Shown here one piece after another: positions 44,302-52,658 of a stretch of DNA of 64,000 bases; positions within the stretch are counted from its first letter, which is position 1, and every line of letters starts with the position of its first letter. The stretch lies in contig JAJTAY010000010.1 of the NCBI GenBank assembly GCA_021287165.1, positions 124,001 through 188,000 of the forward strand, written 5' to 3'. The DNA is from Bacteroidia bacterium. Its GTDB lineage: Bacteria > Bacteroidota > Bacteroidia > Bacteroidales > F082. The notes under the pieces were generated by a model. It made no database searches and was not told where the DNA came from. It saw only the letters and a list, made by a program, of their open reading frames with translations. A program made the translations under genes and the position numbers.

Positions 44302-44331
44302 GCCGGGGGATTCATCCCCCGGCTTTTTTTT
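44302..44331 (+). terminator. Strong intrinsic terminator after the Asp-box protein gene
   Basis: GCCGGGGGA (44302-44310) and TCCCCCGGC (44315-44323) pair perfectly around a TTCA loop and run into eight T. Confidence 0.92.
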
Positions 44332-44438
44332 GCGATGTGGTTAATGTTATTGTTGATTTTACTGCGAAATATTAGCCTGAGCGGTATTAATTGTTGTTAA
44401 CAATCTCGCTGCAGGAATAAGTTCTCGGCAGTTAATCT

Positions 44439-44446
44439 TACCTTTG
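44439..44446 (+). promoter_or_regulatory. -7 box of the mrp-nifU transcript
   Basis: TACCTTTG, ending 27 nt before the mrp ATG. Confidence 0.55.
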
Positions 44447-44473
44447 CGTACTTTAAATCCTGATTAAAACAAA

Positions 44474-45523
44474 ATGACACAGCTTAGCAAACAGGCCGTT
44501 ATCGATACCCTCAAGGAGGTGATATATTTTCCGAAAGGCGACAATATTGTAAACCTTGGAATGCTTGATGCGCTTGAGGTTTCGGATGGAAAAATCAGTT
44601 TCAGACTCGTCTTTCCAAAGCTTGACGAACCTCCAGTACGCATTGTCGGCAGCACAGCCGAAAAGATGCTGCGTGAGCGCTTTGGTAATGACATATCAAT
44701 TGAAATTGTTCCGATTACCGAAAAGGAAAAAGGACTTGGACCATTGGCCGGGGTACGCAACATCATTGCCGTGGTGTCGGGCAAAGGTGGGGTGGGTAAA
44801 TCGACCGTAGCTGCCAACCTGGCTATTGCAATTTCCAAGAAAGGGCTTAGTGTGGGGCTGATTGATGCCGATATCTACGGACCGTCCGTTCCGGTGATGT
44901 TTGGCGTGGTGGACGAAATGCCTGAAGCCCGTGAGCGAAACGGAAAACCATCCATTGTGCCGATAGAGCGCTACGGCATCAAGCTCCTTTCAATCGGTTT
45001 TTTTGTCGATGTAACCAAGCCGCTTGTTTGGCGCGGACCAATGGCTACCAGTGCGCTCAATCAGCTGCTGGGCGATGCCGACTGGGGAGTGCTTGACTAT
45101 CTGGTGATAGACATGCCTCCCGGCACAGGTGATATACAGCTTACGCTTGCACAATCTTATTCCGTTACAGGGGCTATCGTGGTTACAACACCTCAAAAAG
45201 TGGCCTTTGCCGATGTGCACAGGGCCGCGAATATGTTTAAACAGGAAAAACTGACAATTCCGTTGCTCGGACTCATTGAGAATATGGCATATTTTGTGCC
45301 TTCCGATTTGCCGGACAGAAAGTATTATATCTTTGGCCGCAGCAACGGCGAGCGTTTCTCGGAAGTGCTCGGCGTGCCGTTCCTTGGTCAGATACCTATT
45401 GTGGATCAGATTGCCGCTTCGGGTGATGCCGGTTCGCCGATAGCCCTCGATGATAATCATCCTGTTGCTAAAGCCTTTGCCGATGTAGCTGAAAAAGTGA
45501 TAGAAAGTGTAAAAAACTCATAA
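44474..45523 (+). CDS. mrp: Mrp/NBP35-type iron-sulfur carrier ATPase
   Basis: The 349-residue protein has an N-terminal MIP18/DUF59 domain (about 1-95) and a P-loop ATPase domain with the deviant Walker A GKGGVGKST (near residue 102) and VIDMPPGTGDIQLTL. Family members bind a labile 4Fe-4S cluster at a dimer interface and hand it to apoproteins. The usual C-terminal CxxC ligands are not obvious; the segment ENMAYFVPSDLPDRKYYIFG has no cysteines where ENMSxFxCPxC stands in many homologues. The NifU-like gene follows 12 nt later. Confidence 0.92.
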   Translation: MTQLSKQAVIDTLKEVIYFPKGDNIVNLGMLDALEVSDGKISFRLVFPKLDEPPVRIVGSTAEKMLRERFGNDISIEIVPITEKEKGLGPLAGVRNIIAVVSGKGGVGKSTVAANLAIAISKKGLSVGLIDADIYGPSVPVMFGVVDEMPEARERNGKPSIVPIERYGIKLLSIGFFVDVTKPLVWRGPMATSALNQLLGDADWGVLDYLVIDMPPGTGDIQLTLAQSYSVTGAIVVTTPQKVAFADVHRAANMFKQEKLTIPLLGLIENMAYFVPSDLPDRKYYIFGRSNGERFSEVLGVPFLGQIPIVDQIAASGDAGSPIALDDNHPVAKAFADVAEKVIESVKNS

Positions 45524-45535
45524 ATTCTTATTGCC

Positions 45536-45787
45536 ATGGCGGAAGATAAAGAAGTATTGGTAAGAAAAGTCAGGAACATTATTGAGCAGGTAAGGCCTTA
45601 CCTGCAACAAGACGGAGGCGATATTAATTTCGTGGAGCTGACCGATGATCTTGTTGTAAATGTTGAGCTAACAGGAGCTTGCGGATCTTGCCCATACAGC
45701 ACTATGACCCTGAAAAACGGAGTGGAAAACACCATCCGCAAAGCCATTCCCGAAATAAAATCTGTCGAGGCCATTAACCTTGGATAA
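45536..45787 (+). CDS. NifU-like C-terminal domain Fe-S scaffold
   Basis: The 83-residue protein is a stand-alone NifU C-terminal domain (Nfu) with YLQQDGGDINFVEL and the cluster-binding LTGACGSCPYSTMTLKNG (CxxC at about 48-51). Two protomers assemble one 4Fe-4S cluster for delivery to targets. Placed directly after mrp, it forms an iron-sulfur assembly pair. Confidence 0.95.
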   Translation: MAEDKEVLVRKVRNIIEQVRPYLQQDGGDINFVELTDDLVVNVELTGACGSCPYSTMTLKNGVENTIRKAIPEIKSVEAINLG

Positions 45788-45807
45788 ATGGTCCCGGGAT
45801 TTATATT

Positions 45808-47442
45808 CTAGGTCAGGTATTTAGCTACGATTGGCATCCTGCGTCCCATGCCGAATGCCTTTGGCGATACCCTGAGTATGGGCGGCGTTTGCTTTCGTTT
45901 ATACTCATTAGTATTCACCATTTTTAGCATCCTCTGCACCATTGAAGGGTCGAAACCACGTTCTATCAGATCGCCAGGTCCGAGTTGTTCTTCGATGTAG
46001 TGAAAGAGCATACGGTCCAAAACTTCGTATTCGGGCAGGCTGTCCGAATCGAGCTGGCCGGGGCGAAGCTCCGCTGAAGGTGGCTTGAGTATGCTGTTGA
46101 GAGGAATTACTTCAGCATCCTTGTTAATGTAGCGTGCCAGCTCGTAAACCTCTGTTTTATATACATCGCCGAGCACCGAAAGTCCGCCGTTCATATCACC
46201 GTATAATGTTCCGTAACCCACGGCGGCCTCGCTCTTATTGCTGGTATTCAACAATATATGATTGTACTTGTTTGCATATGCCATCAGAATCAGGCCGCGC
46301 AGCCTTGCCTGAATATTTTCTTCAGTAAGCCCAAAAGATGTGCCTTCGAAAACAGGTCCGAGGGACTGCTCTATGGCCAAATAAGAATCTTTAATAGGTA
46401 TGGTGTGGCTGGGACTGTTGAGGTTGTTGGCCAATGTTTGGGCGTCGGCCACCGAATGATCGCTCGAGAACTGCGATGGCATGAGCAGTCCGGTCACATT
46501 TTCGTTTCCCAATGCCTTGACTGCAAGCACCATGGTTACAGCCGAATCAATACCACCCGAAAGCCCGAGCACGGCTTTACGAAAGCCCATTTTGCTGAAA
46601 TAGTCCCTGATTCCCATCACCAATGCGTCGTGAATCAGGCTTGTTTTATTATCAAAGGCCGGATCGAGGCTGTTTTTTCCTGAAAGCAGATCCTTAGTGT
46701 CAACCACCTCAAGGGCTTCTTCAAAATAGGGCAGCGATTTTCCAACCATGGCATTGGCACAGAGCGCTGTTGAGCCACCATCGAAAATCAGCTCGGTTTG
46801 TGCGCCAACGTGGTTCACATAAATAAGCGGAATGCGGTATTTTTCAACATTGGCCTTGAGCACTTCGTGCCTGCGCCTTGCCTGATGGTAATGAAATGGC
46901 GAGGCCGCAATATTGATCATCAGGTCGGGCTTATCTCTGGCGAGTGTTTCCATGGGATCGATTGTGTAGAGCCGGCTTTGACCAAGGTCCCAGATGTCTT
47001 CGCAGATTGTGAGGGCGATTTTTAAACCGTTGAAATGCAGGGTTTTAAATGATTTGGCTGGCTCAAAATAGCGATATTCATCGAATACGTCGTAGTTGGG
47101 CAGCAGGCCTTTATGAAAATATTCGACTGTTCCGTTATAGCAGAATGCAGCGGCATTGAAGAGCGGTTTGCCTTTATCGCCCGTGTTGCGGCATGGCGCT
47201 CCTACTATGGCTGCAATTCCTATGCACTGGTTTGCAATATGTTGCAGGGCATTCTCTGTTCTAAGGATGAAATCGTCGAATTCAAGAAAATCGAGAGGAG
47301 GGTAGCCGCAGACCGCCAACTCAGGGAACACCACCAACGCAGCACCCCGAACTTTGGCTTTTTGAATTGAATCAACGATTTTAGATGAATTGGTTTCAAA
47401 ATCACCAATCCTGAAATTGAGTTGTGCCAAGGCAACCTTCAC
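45808..47442 (-). CDS. nadE: Glutamine-dependent NAD+ synthetase
   Basis: The 544-residue bifunctional enzyme makes NAD+ from deamido-NAD+. The N-terminal nitrilase-type glutaminase domain has the catalytic triad in VFPELAVCGYPP (Glu), YFHKGLLPNY (Lys) and ALTICEDIWD (Cys). The synthetase domain has the P-loop LGLSGGIDSAV near residue 294. It is downstream of a small barrel protein gene (18 nt gap) and may share its transcript. Confidence 0.96.
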   Translation of the reverse strand: MKVALAQLNFRIGDFETNSSKIVDSIQKAKVRGAALVVFPELAVCGYPPLDFLEFDDFILRTENALQHIANQCIGIAAIVGAPCRNTGDKGKPLFNAAAFCYNGTVEYFHKGLLPNYDVFDEYRYFEPAKSFKTLHFNGLKIALTICEDIWDLGQSRLYTIDPMETLARDKPDLMINIAASPFHYHQARRRHEVLKANVEKYRIPLIYVNHVGAQTELIFDGGSTALCANAMVGKSLPYFEEALEVVDTKDLLSGKNSLDPAFDNKTSLIHDALVMGIRDYFSKMGFRKAVLGLSGGIDSAVTMVLAVKALGNENVTGLLMPSQFSSDHSVADAQTLANNLNSPSHTIPIKDSYLAIEQSLGPVFEGTSFGLTEENIQARLRGLILMAYANKYNHILLNTSNKSEAAVGYGTLYGDMNGGLSVLGDVYKTEVYELARYINKDAEVIPLNSILKPPSAELRPGQLDSDSLPEYEVLDRMLFHYIEEQLGPGDLIERGFDPSMVQRMLKMVNTNEYKRKQTPPILRVSPKAFGMGRRMPIVAKYLT

Positions 47443-47460
47443 GATGTCAGAAGATTGTAG

Positions 47461-48138
47461 TTAAAACAGTACGCCTACTTTCAGTTCGACAAAGCTGAAA
47501 GTGCCTTTAATCTTATCCTGCGAAATATTGTTCTTACCCTTGAGAACATTAAAAATGTTATTGTCCCAGCGCAGACCAATGTTCAGCTTGGTGGATTCGG
47601 CCAGGTCCTGATAAAAGCCTGCCCCAACAATCATCGAGGTACGACTGTAGCGCATTTCGCTGTCAACATCCTTTTTTTCATCTTTTCCCATTAGCCGATC
47701 ATTCATATAAAACTTTTCGGTCGCTGTGGCATTCAGGCGAAGGGCAAGAGCCAGACCAAAATCGCCATAAATGGACATCCCATCGGCTATTTCCTGCGTA
47801 CGCATGCGCAGCACTCCTGGGATCTGAATATAGGTGGAATTCAGTTTGCGTTCAGTTCGTCCGGGCTGATTATCGCGCAGCTCTGGGTACTCATACTTAC
47901 CGTTGAGATAGATAAATTTCATGCCGGTATTAATGGCATAGTTCTCCACAAGGTAAATGTCGCCTATGAATCCCCAGCCAAATCCCATGCGAATACCTTG
48001 GCTTTCATAATTTTCGGTTGAGGGGATGACCCATCCGATGTTTGGTGAAAGCTCGAAGCCAAACTGGAAAGCTTTTTCCTGAGCACTGATCTTTGTAGCA
48101 AACAATAATGCCAAAACGATAACAAGGTTTCGAAACAT
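47461..48138 (-). CDS. Small outer-membrane beta-barrel protein (PorT-like)
   Basis: The 225-residue product has a signal peptide (1-19, ISA-Q) and alternating hydrophobic strands through the mature part, ending in the barrel-type VELKVGVLF. This matches the outer-membrane beta-barrel/PorT-like family of Bacteroidota. It is not clearly PorT itself. A -7 box stands 17 nt upstream; nadE follows. Confidence 0.78.
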   Translation of the reverse strand: MFRNLVIVLALLFATKISAQEKAFQFGFELSPNIGWVIPSTENYESQGIRMGFGWGFIGDIYLVENYAINTGMKFIYLNGKYEYPELRDNQPGRTERKLNSTYIQIPGVLRMRTQEIADGMSIYGDFGLALALRLNATATEKFYMNDRLMGKDEKKDVDSEMRYSRTSMIVGAGFYQDLAESTKLNIGLRWDNNIFNVLKGKNNISQDKIKGTFSFVELKVGVLF

Positions 48139-48155
48139 GTTGGGTGGTTTTTTGG

Positions 48156-48163
48156 CAAAGTTA
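48156..48163 (-). promoter_or_regulatory. -7 box of the barrel-nadE transcript
   Basis: Minus strand TAACTTTG, ending 17 nt before the barrel gene start. Confidence 0.55.
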
Positions 48164-48269
48164 ACAAATATCGGGCTGAGTTGTTTTCCTCGCCCTCAGC
48201 TTAACAATGCCTTACTGATGCATGGCAGAGATCATAATGTCCTATTTTTACCATGAAATAGAATGACTC

Positions 48270-49436
48270 TTGCAAATCGAATCAACATTTGGCAACTCAC
48301 CTTCTGGCGCTGCACTTCGGAGGATGATGCACAATGTGACCGGAATGATTTCTTTGGCTATTATCGTAATGGTTGTCTTAGCAGCATTATTTGCTCACCA
48401 TATAGCGCCCGATCCCACACCGGGAGCTAACAGGCAGATGCTTGAACTAGGTGCGCTCAGGCCGGGAACGACAGTTGAGGTGTTGCGTATTTCGCGCGAG
48501 AGCAGGAGCGAACCGGGATTTACCGGCCGTTTTATCAATGGACGAAGAGATTACTTTGAGAGTATTCCGCTTAAATCATGGCGATTCGATGGCGAGCAGC
48601 TTTGCTATGAAGTTTACGGCGAGGAAGTTGCTAACCCAACTAATGAGGTTTGTGTGCCACTTACAAGGGTAGTTTTTGGTCCTGATGCAGGTAAATTGTC
48701 AGCAGTTTTCAGTATTCAGGAGCTGCAGAGAAAGATTGTAGGGCACCACATTGTTCGAACTACTTTTTGGCTTGGAACCGATCAGTTTGGACGCGACATG
48801 CTCAGCCGGCTGCTTTTGGGTTCGCAAATCAGCCTTTCGGTAGGATTCATTGCGGTTTTCATTTCTCTTCTCATTGGATTGATCATTGGCAGTATTGGCG
48901 GGTATTTTGGTGGTCGCGCCGATGATGTGGTGATGTGGCTTATAAATGTAATATGGTCTTTACCGACCCTATTGCTTGTTATTGCCATCACTTTTGCACT
49001 GGGAAAAGGTTTCTGGCAGGTTTTCGTGGCCGTTGGCCTCACCATGTGGGTGGAGGTGGCCAGGGTGGTACGCGGACAATTGATCAGCCTCAGGGAGAAG
49101 GAATTTGTTGAAGCGGCCAAAGCATTGGGATTCAGCCACACGCGTATAATTTTCAAACACCTGCTCCCCAATGTGGTTAGCCCACTGATCGTGATATCGG
49201 CTGCTAATTTTGCCTCTGCCATCCTAATCGAAGCAGGCTTAAGTTTTCTAGGACTGGGTGTGCAGCCCCCAATGCCATCGTGGGGTAGCATGCTTCGCGA
49301 GAATTATGCTTTTATTCTGCTCGATGAAGCATATCTTGCGTTGCTACCCGGCCTGGCCATCATGATTTTGACACTGGCATTCATGTTGTTGGGCAATGCC
49401 CTGCGCGATGCCCTCGATGTTAAACTGCCACAATAA
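48270..49436 (+). CDS. Opp/Dpp-type ABC transporter permease, orphan
   Basis: The 388-residue permease resembles OppC/DppC. Helix 1 is at about 22-44; a periplasmic insert of about 115 residues follows (to about 160); then five helices with WLGTDQFGRDMLSR before helix 2 and the ATPase-coupling EAA loop EAAKALGFSHTRIIFKHLLPN. The insert is much longer than in OppC. The start appears to be TTG at 48270, because the conserved SPSGAALRR segment lies before the first in-frame ATG (48324). No partner permease, ATPase or binding protein is adjacent. Confidence 0.85.
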   Translation: MQIESTFGNSPSGAALRRMMHNVTGMISLAIIVMVVLAALFAHHIAPDPTPGANRQMLELGALRPGTTVEVLRISRESRSEPGFTGRFINGRRDYFESIPLKSWRFDGEQLCYEVYGEEVANPTNEVCVPLTRVVFGPDAGKLSAVFSIQELQRKIVGHHIVRTTFWLGTDQFGRDMLSRLLLGSQISLSVGFIAVFISLLIGLIIGSIGGYFGGRADDVVMWLINVIWSLPTLLLVIAITFALGKGFWQVFVAVGLTMWVEVARVVRGQLISLREKEFVEAAKALGFSHTRIIFKHLLPNVVSPLIVISAANFASAILIEAGLSFLGLGVQPPMPSWGSMLRENYAFILLDEAYLALLPGLAIMILTLAFMLLGNALRDALDVKLPQ

Positions 49437-49437
49437 A

Positions 49438-49461
49438 AAGCCGGTCGCATTGGACCGGCTT
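49438..49461 (-). terminator. Intrinsic terminator of the aldehyde oxidoreductase gene
   Basis: On the minus strand AAGCCGGTC and GACCGGCTT pair perfectly around CAATGC and run into TTTATTG. It starts 2 nt after the convergent permease stop and may also act on that strand. Confidence 0.75.
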
Positions 49462-49494
49462 CGGTGGTTTTGGTTCATTTCAATGTGAAATATC

Positions 49495-51654
49495 TTATGC
49501 TTCCTGGTAGGGTTTTACCAGCTCGATGAGTTCTGGCAGGTCCATTCCGAGATTTTGCAGGTGCGAAATTTTAGGTACCCCGTTTTTGTTCCAACCGCGA
49601 CGGAAATACACAGCGTCGAGCAATTGTTCGTAACGGTTTTCGCGGTAGGCGCGCAGAGCCTTTAGTTTTTCTTCCGTTGATTTCCCTTCGGTGTCGAAGC
49701 CTACGGTTTCACGGAGCTGTTTGTCGTAGCGCTCGGCACGCGATTCGTATTCTTCGATGGTCACCGGGCCTGCGGCGCGATAAGGCTGTGCATCGTGCTG
49801 ACGGAGGCCATAGCCGCGCCTGAGGTTGAAGATGCGCTGGAAGTTGTAAACCCTTTCCGACTGGCGGATCATCTCCTGCTTATCGAATGGTTTTCCTGTT
49901 ACAGCTTTATATATGGTTACGTAGTTGTCTACATGCTCCGGAACTTTGGCAGGCTCGTCGGTGAGGTGATTATTCTCAGGTTCTACGTCGTTCCAAGGCA
50001 GCTTGCACAGTCCTACCAGCCCGAACCAGGTTCGGAACATGGGGAAATAGTGCAGTGCTTCGGCCTTGTCTTCGAAGGTAGGTATCTGATTGTTAACCAT
50101 GTCCATGAAGATGAGCCATGCCTCGTCGTGCTGCGGGCCTTTGTTGGTCATTGCATAGCCGCCCTGCTGTGCCAGCGATTCTTTGCTCACATATTGCGAA
50201 TACTCAAGGCCCTTGTTTTCCATGGCAATGTCGTTGATAAACTGTGGGTCGCCCCAGCCGTTTTCAATGAACATTTGCTTGAGTTTGCGTACGCCAAGGC
50301 CGGCAGTTTTGCCAAAACCTTCGCCTCGGGCCAGCTGATGGAGCAGTTCCATGGCTGCATCGGCATTTCCGAAGTTGAGCTTCAGGCCACCGGTGCGTTC
50401 TTCGTTGAGTATGCCGTTTTCGTAGCACTCCATAACAAAGCCGAGGATCGTGCCCCAGGTGATTGTACAAATGCCGTAGGTATCGCAGTAGAAATTGGCT
50501 TCTATGGTGAAGTCGGGGTTGAAGATTCCGGCAATTGAACCGAGCGAAGCGGCTGTTTCGTATTCAGGGCCATCAACAAGTACTTTTTGGTCTTTGTATG
50601 GGCCTGTGCGCAGCTGATATTCGTCAACGCCCTTGGAGCAGGCCATATTACAGCCAATCCAGCATCCGTCGGGGATGCCCTGGGTGAAACGCGATTTGTA
50701 AACATCGCTGTGGATATTCACTGCATCAGGGTGCGAGCCATATTTGAAATTGTGCACGGGCAACAGGTCATAGTCGTTCATGATGTTGGTCAGGTGCGCC
50801 GTTCCCTTGGTACGCATTTCGTTTTGCTTATCATCGAGCTCGCGCATTTCGCGGTTAAATCTGCGTCCGCGTTCCATAATGGCTTCAAGATCAACAACAT
50901 TGTTGAGATTGCCTTTCACACCGGGAATGCGGGCAACCAGGGCCATTATCTTTTTGTTGCGAAACACGCTTCCAATGCCTCCGCGGCCGGCCTGCTTCAG
51001 ACGTACTTTTTTACGCTTGGGATCGTAAAAGCTGAAGTTGAGCATGCCAATAAGCGAGTTTTCGGCTGCAGTACCGGCCGAAACAACCGCGATATTTTTC
51101 TTGTCCTGTTCGTTCAATGCATAAGCTTCAGTGAGCACTTCCGCAAGCTCATGGCTGTCGCGGGGTTGTGCGGGAGCGGGAAGTATTTCTACGGTATGAT
51201 TAACGCCATCAATAAAGATGATGACATCCTTCTCGGCTTTTCCCTGCACCTCAAAGGCGTCGAAGCCGGCAAATTTGAGATATGGCCCGAAAAAGCCGCC
51301 AACATTGCTGTCCATAGGCTGGTCGGTGGTGGGCGAGATGCTTACGCAGATGGCTTTTCCTGAACCTGAATATTGGGTAATGCCTCCAATAGGTCCCGAC
51401 GAGATGATGATTTCGTTGGCCGGATCGTTCCACGCCGTGCGTGGCCCAGTGGCGTCCCACAAGAGTTTCAGTCCGTAACCGCGACCTCCGACGAACTTTT
51501 CTTTCATCATCGGATCGACTTCTTTCACCTTAATCTCGCTGTTCGAAAGATTTACGTATAAGATTTTGTCGGTGTATCCCCTGTCAAGAGGGGTAAACTT
51601 GTAATCCACACGCTTTATGGGTTCGTGGGTCAAAGGAAAAGCAGCAACTTCCAT
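49495..51654 (-). CDS. Tungsten-type aldehyde:ferredoxin oxidoreductase
   Basis: The 719-residue protein belongs to the AOR family, which oxidises aldehydes to acids (or the reverse) with a tungsto-bispterin and a 4Fe-4S cluster. The N-terminal pterin-domain motif GGRGYGLKLLWDAT starts at residue 56 and SGPIGG follows. Candidate cluster ligands are C331, C335 and C339 (GCWIGCNMAC) and C550 (VGLCKLPW). The pterin motif DxxGL(C/D) appears as DTYGIC (391-396). It is about 110 residues longer than archaeal AOR, with most of the excess at the C-terminus. It is divergent from thiF/thiS-like genes. Substrate unknown; a role in fermentative aldehyde/acid exchange is plausible. Confidence 0.93.
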   Translation of the reverse strand: MEVAAFPLTHEPIKRVDYKFTPLDRGYTDKILYVNLSNSEIKVKEVDPMMKEKFVGGRGYGLKLLWDATGPRTAWNDPANEIIISSGPIGGITQYSGSGKAICVSISPTTDQPMDSNVGGFFGPYLKFAGFDAFEVQGKAEKDVIIFIDGVNHTVEILPAPAQPRDSHELAEVLTEAYALNEQDKKNIAVVSAGTAAENSLIGMLNFSFYDPKRKKVRLKQAGRGGIGSVFRNKKIMALVARIPGVKGNLNNVVDLEAIMERGRRFNREMRELDDKQNEMRTKGTAHLTNIMNDYDLLPVHNFKYGSHPDAVNIHSDVYKSRFTQGIPDGCWIGCNMACSKGVDEYQLRTGPYKDQKVLVDGPEYETAASLGSIAGIFNPDFTIEANFYCDTYGICTITWGTILGFVMECYENGILNEERTGGLKLNFGNADAAMELLHQLARGEGFGKTAGLGVRKLKQMFIENGWGDPQFINDIAMENKGLEYSQYVSKESLAQQGGYAMTNKGPQHDEAWLIFMDMVNNQIPTFEDKAEALHYFPMFRTWFGLVGLCKLPWNDVEPENNHLTDEPAKVPEHVDNYVTIYKAVTGKPFDKQEMIRQSERVYNFQRIFNLRRGYGLRQHDAQPYRAAGPVTIEEYESRAERYDKQLRETVGFDTEGKSTEEKLKALRAYRENRYEQLLDAVYFRRGWNKNGVPKISHLQNLGMDLPELIELVKPYQEA

Positions 51655-51676
51655 ATTTGTTCTGTTATATTTTTCA

Positions 51677-51684
51677 CAAATATA
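51677..51684 (-). promoter_or_regulatory. -7 box of the aldehyde oxidoreductase gene
   Basis: Minus strand TATATTTG, ending 22 nt before the start codon. The divergent thiF-like promoter is 153 nt away. Confidence 0.55.
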
Positions 51685-51836
51685 AGATTTTTGTCCAACG
51701 ACCCATATCTAAGGTGTTCATTTATAGCAATATGTATTCTATTGCATATCGATTGAGCACGCACAATATATTGCAGTTTACCGGTTTAAGCAGATATTTA
51801 GAACGGTTTTAAATTCGTGGACTTGGCTTTCGTGAC

Positions 51837-51844
51837 TAAATTTG
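51837..51844 (+). promoter_or_regulatory. -7 box of the thiF-thiS-ftsE transcript
   Basis: TAAATTTG, ending 21 nt before the thiF-like ATG. Confidence 0.55.
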
Positions 51845-51865
51845 CGGTAGTAATCGATCGAAGCA

Positions 51866-52480
51866 ATGCGCTGGGAAGAAATAAGGGATGCACTGGCAAC
51901 ATACAAGGTTGGTATTGCCGGCTGCGGGGGCCTTGGCAGCAATGCAGCTGTGGCGCTTGCCCGGGTAGGGGTCAGGCATTTCGTGCTGGCCGATTTCGAC
52001 CGTGTGGAGCCTTCAAACCTGAACAGGCAATACTATTTTTTGCATCAGATCGGGGAGTACAAGACGACGGCCCTTGCCGATAACCTGCACATGATTGCCA
52101 AAGGCCTGAGGCTGGAATTGCACCGTAAAAAACTGGAATTCAGCAATATATCTGAAGTATTTGGAAAATGCGACCTTGTAATTGAAGCTTTTGACAAGGC
52201 TGAGGCCAAACAAATGATCGCAGAGGCAATGATGGCTTATTTGCCCAGGATACCCTTGGTAATGGGCAATGGTATGGCGGGTGTGGGCATGTTTCACATG
52301 ATACGTCAGGAGCAATGGTCCGAAAATGTGTATGTTTGCGGGGACTTCGTTACGGAGATTGGCGAAGAAACGCCGCCCCTTGCACCAAGAGTAGGCATCG
52401 TATCGAATATGCAAGCCAATCTGGCGCTCGAACTTCTTTTAAAAATGCATCTTGATGGAAATCGTACTCAACAACCGTAA
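51866..52480 (+). CDS. ThiF/MoeB-type E1-like adenylyltransferase
   Basis: The 204-residue protein is a minimal E1-like enzyme that adenylates the C-terminal glycine of a ubiquitin-like sulfur carrier. The nucleotide-binding Rossmann motif is VGIAGCGGLGSNAAV (near residue 15), followed by DFDRVEPSNLNRQYYF with the ATP-contact Asn and Arg, and VIEAFDKAEAK. It lacks the zinc-binding CxxC pairs of MoeB/full-length ThiF, like other short ThiF forms. The carrier gene overlaps its 3' end by 26 nt. Thiamine genes are absent nearby, while a pterin-dependent oxidoreductase is next door. Confidence 0.88.
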   Translation: MRWEEIRDALATYKVGIAGCGGLGSNAAVALARVGVRHFVLADFDRVEPSNLNRQYYFLHQIGEYKTTALADNLHMIAKGLRLELHRKKLEFSNISEVFGKCDLVIEAFDKAEAKQMIAEAMMAYLPRIPLVMGNGMAGVGMFHMIRQEQWSENVYVCGDFVTEIGEETPPLAPRVGIVSNMQANLALELLLKMHLDGNRTQQP

Positions 52481-52658
52481 AGAAACGATCGAAGGAGGCC
52501 CCATGACGGTGAATGAGCTGATCAAAGCCAGAAACTATACATTCAAAATGTTGGTTACCAAGGTTAATGGCCAGCTTGTTAGGGTAGAAGAGCGCGATAC
52601 CGTGATGGTGCGCGATGGTGATAAAGTTGATATCCTACACCTTATTTCCGGCGGATGA
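52455..52658 (+). CDS. ThiS/MoaD-type sulfur-carrier protein
   Basis: The 67-residue ubiquitin-like protein (MEIVLNNRK start; a TTG one codon earlier is also possible) has the TVNELIKARNY helix region and ends in the required LISGG di-glycine tail, which is thiocarboxylated after adenylation. In ThiS the sulfur goes to the thiazole of thiamine; in MoaD it goes to the dithiolene of the pterin cofactor. Size and pattern fit ThiS slightly better, but the neighbour is an AOR. It overlaps both flanking genes. Confidence 0.87.
   Translation: MEIVLNNRKETIEGGPMTVNELIKARNYTFKMLVTKVNGQLVRVEERDTVMVRDGDKVDILHLISGG

Noticed and set aside
49795..51363. Two plus-strand open frames of 247 and 258 codons
   Set aside because: They are antisense to the aldehyde oxidoreductase gene, whose motifs are unambiguous.
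52455..52658. Assigning the sulfur carrier to thiamine synthesis
   Set aside because: No other thiamine gene is in the window and the neighbour is a pterin enzyme; ThiS versus MoaD cannot be settled by eye, so I left the symbol empty.
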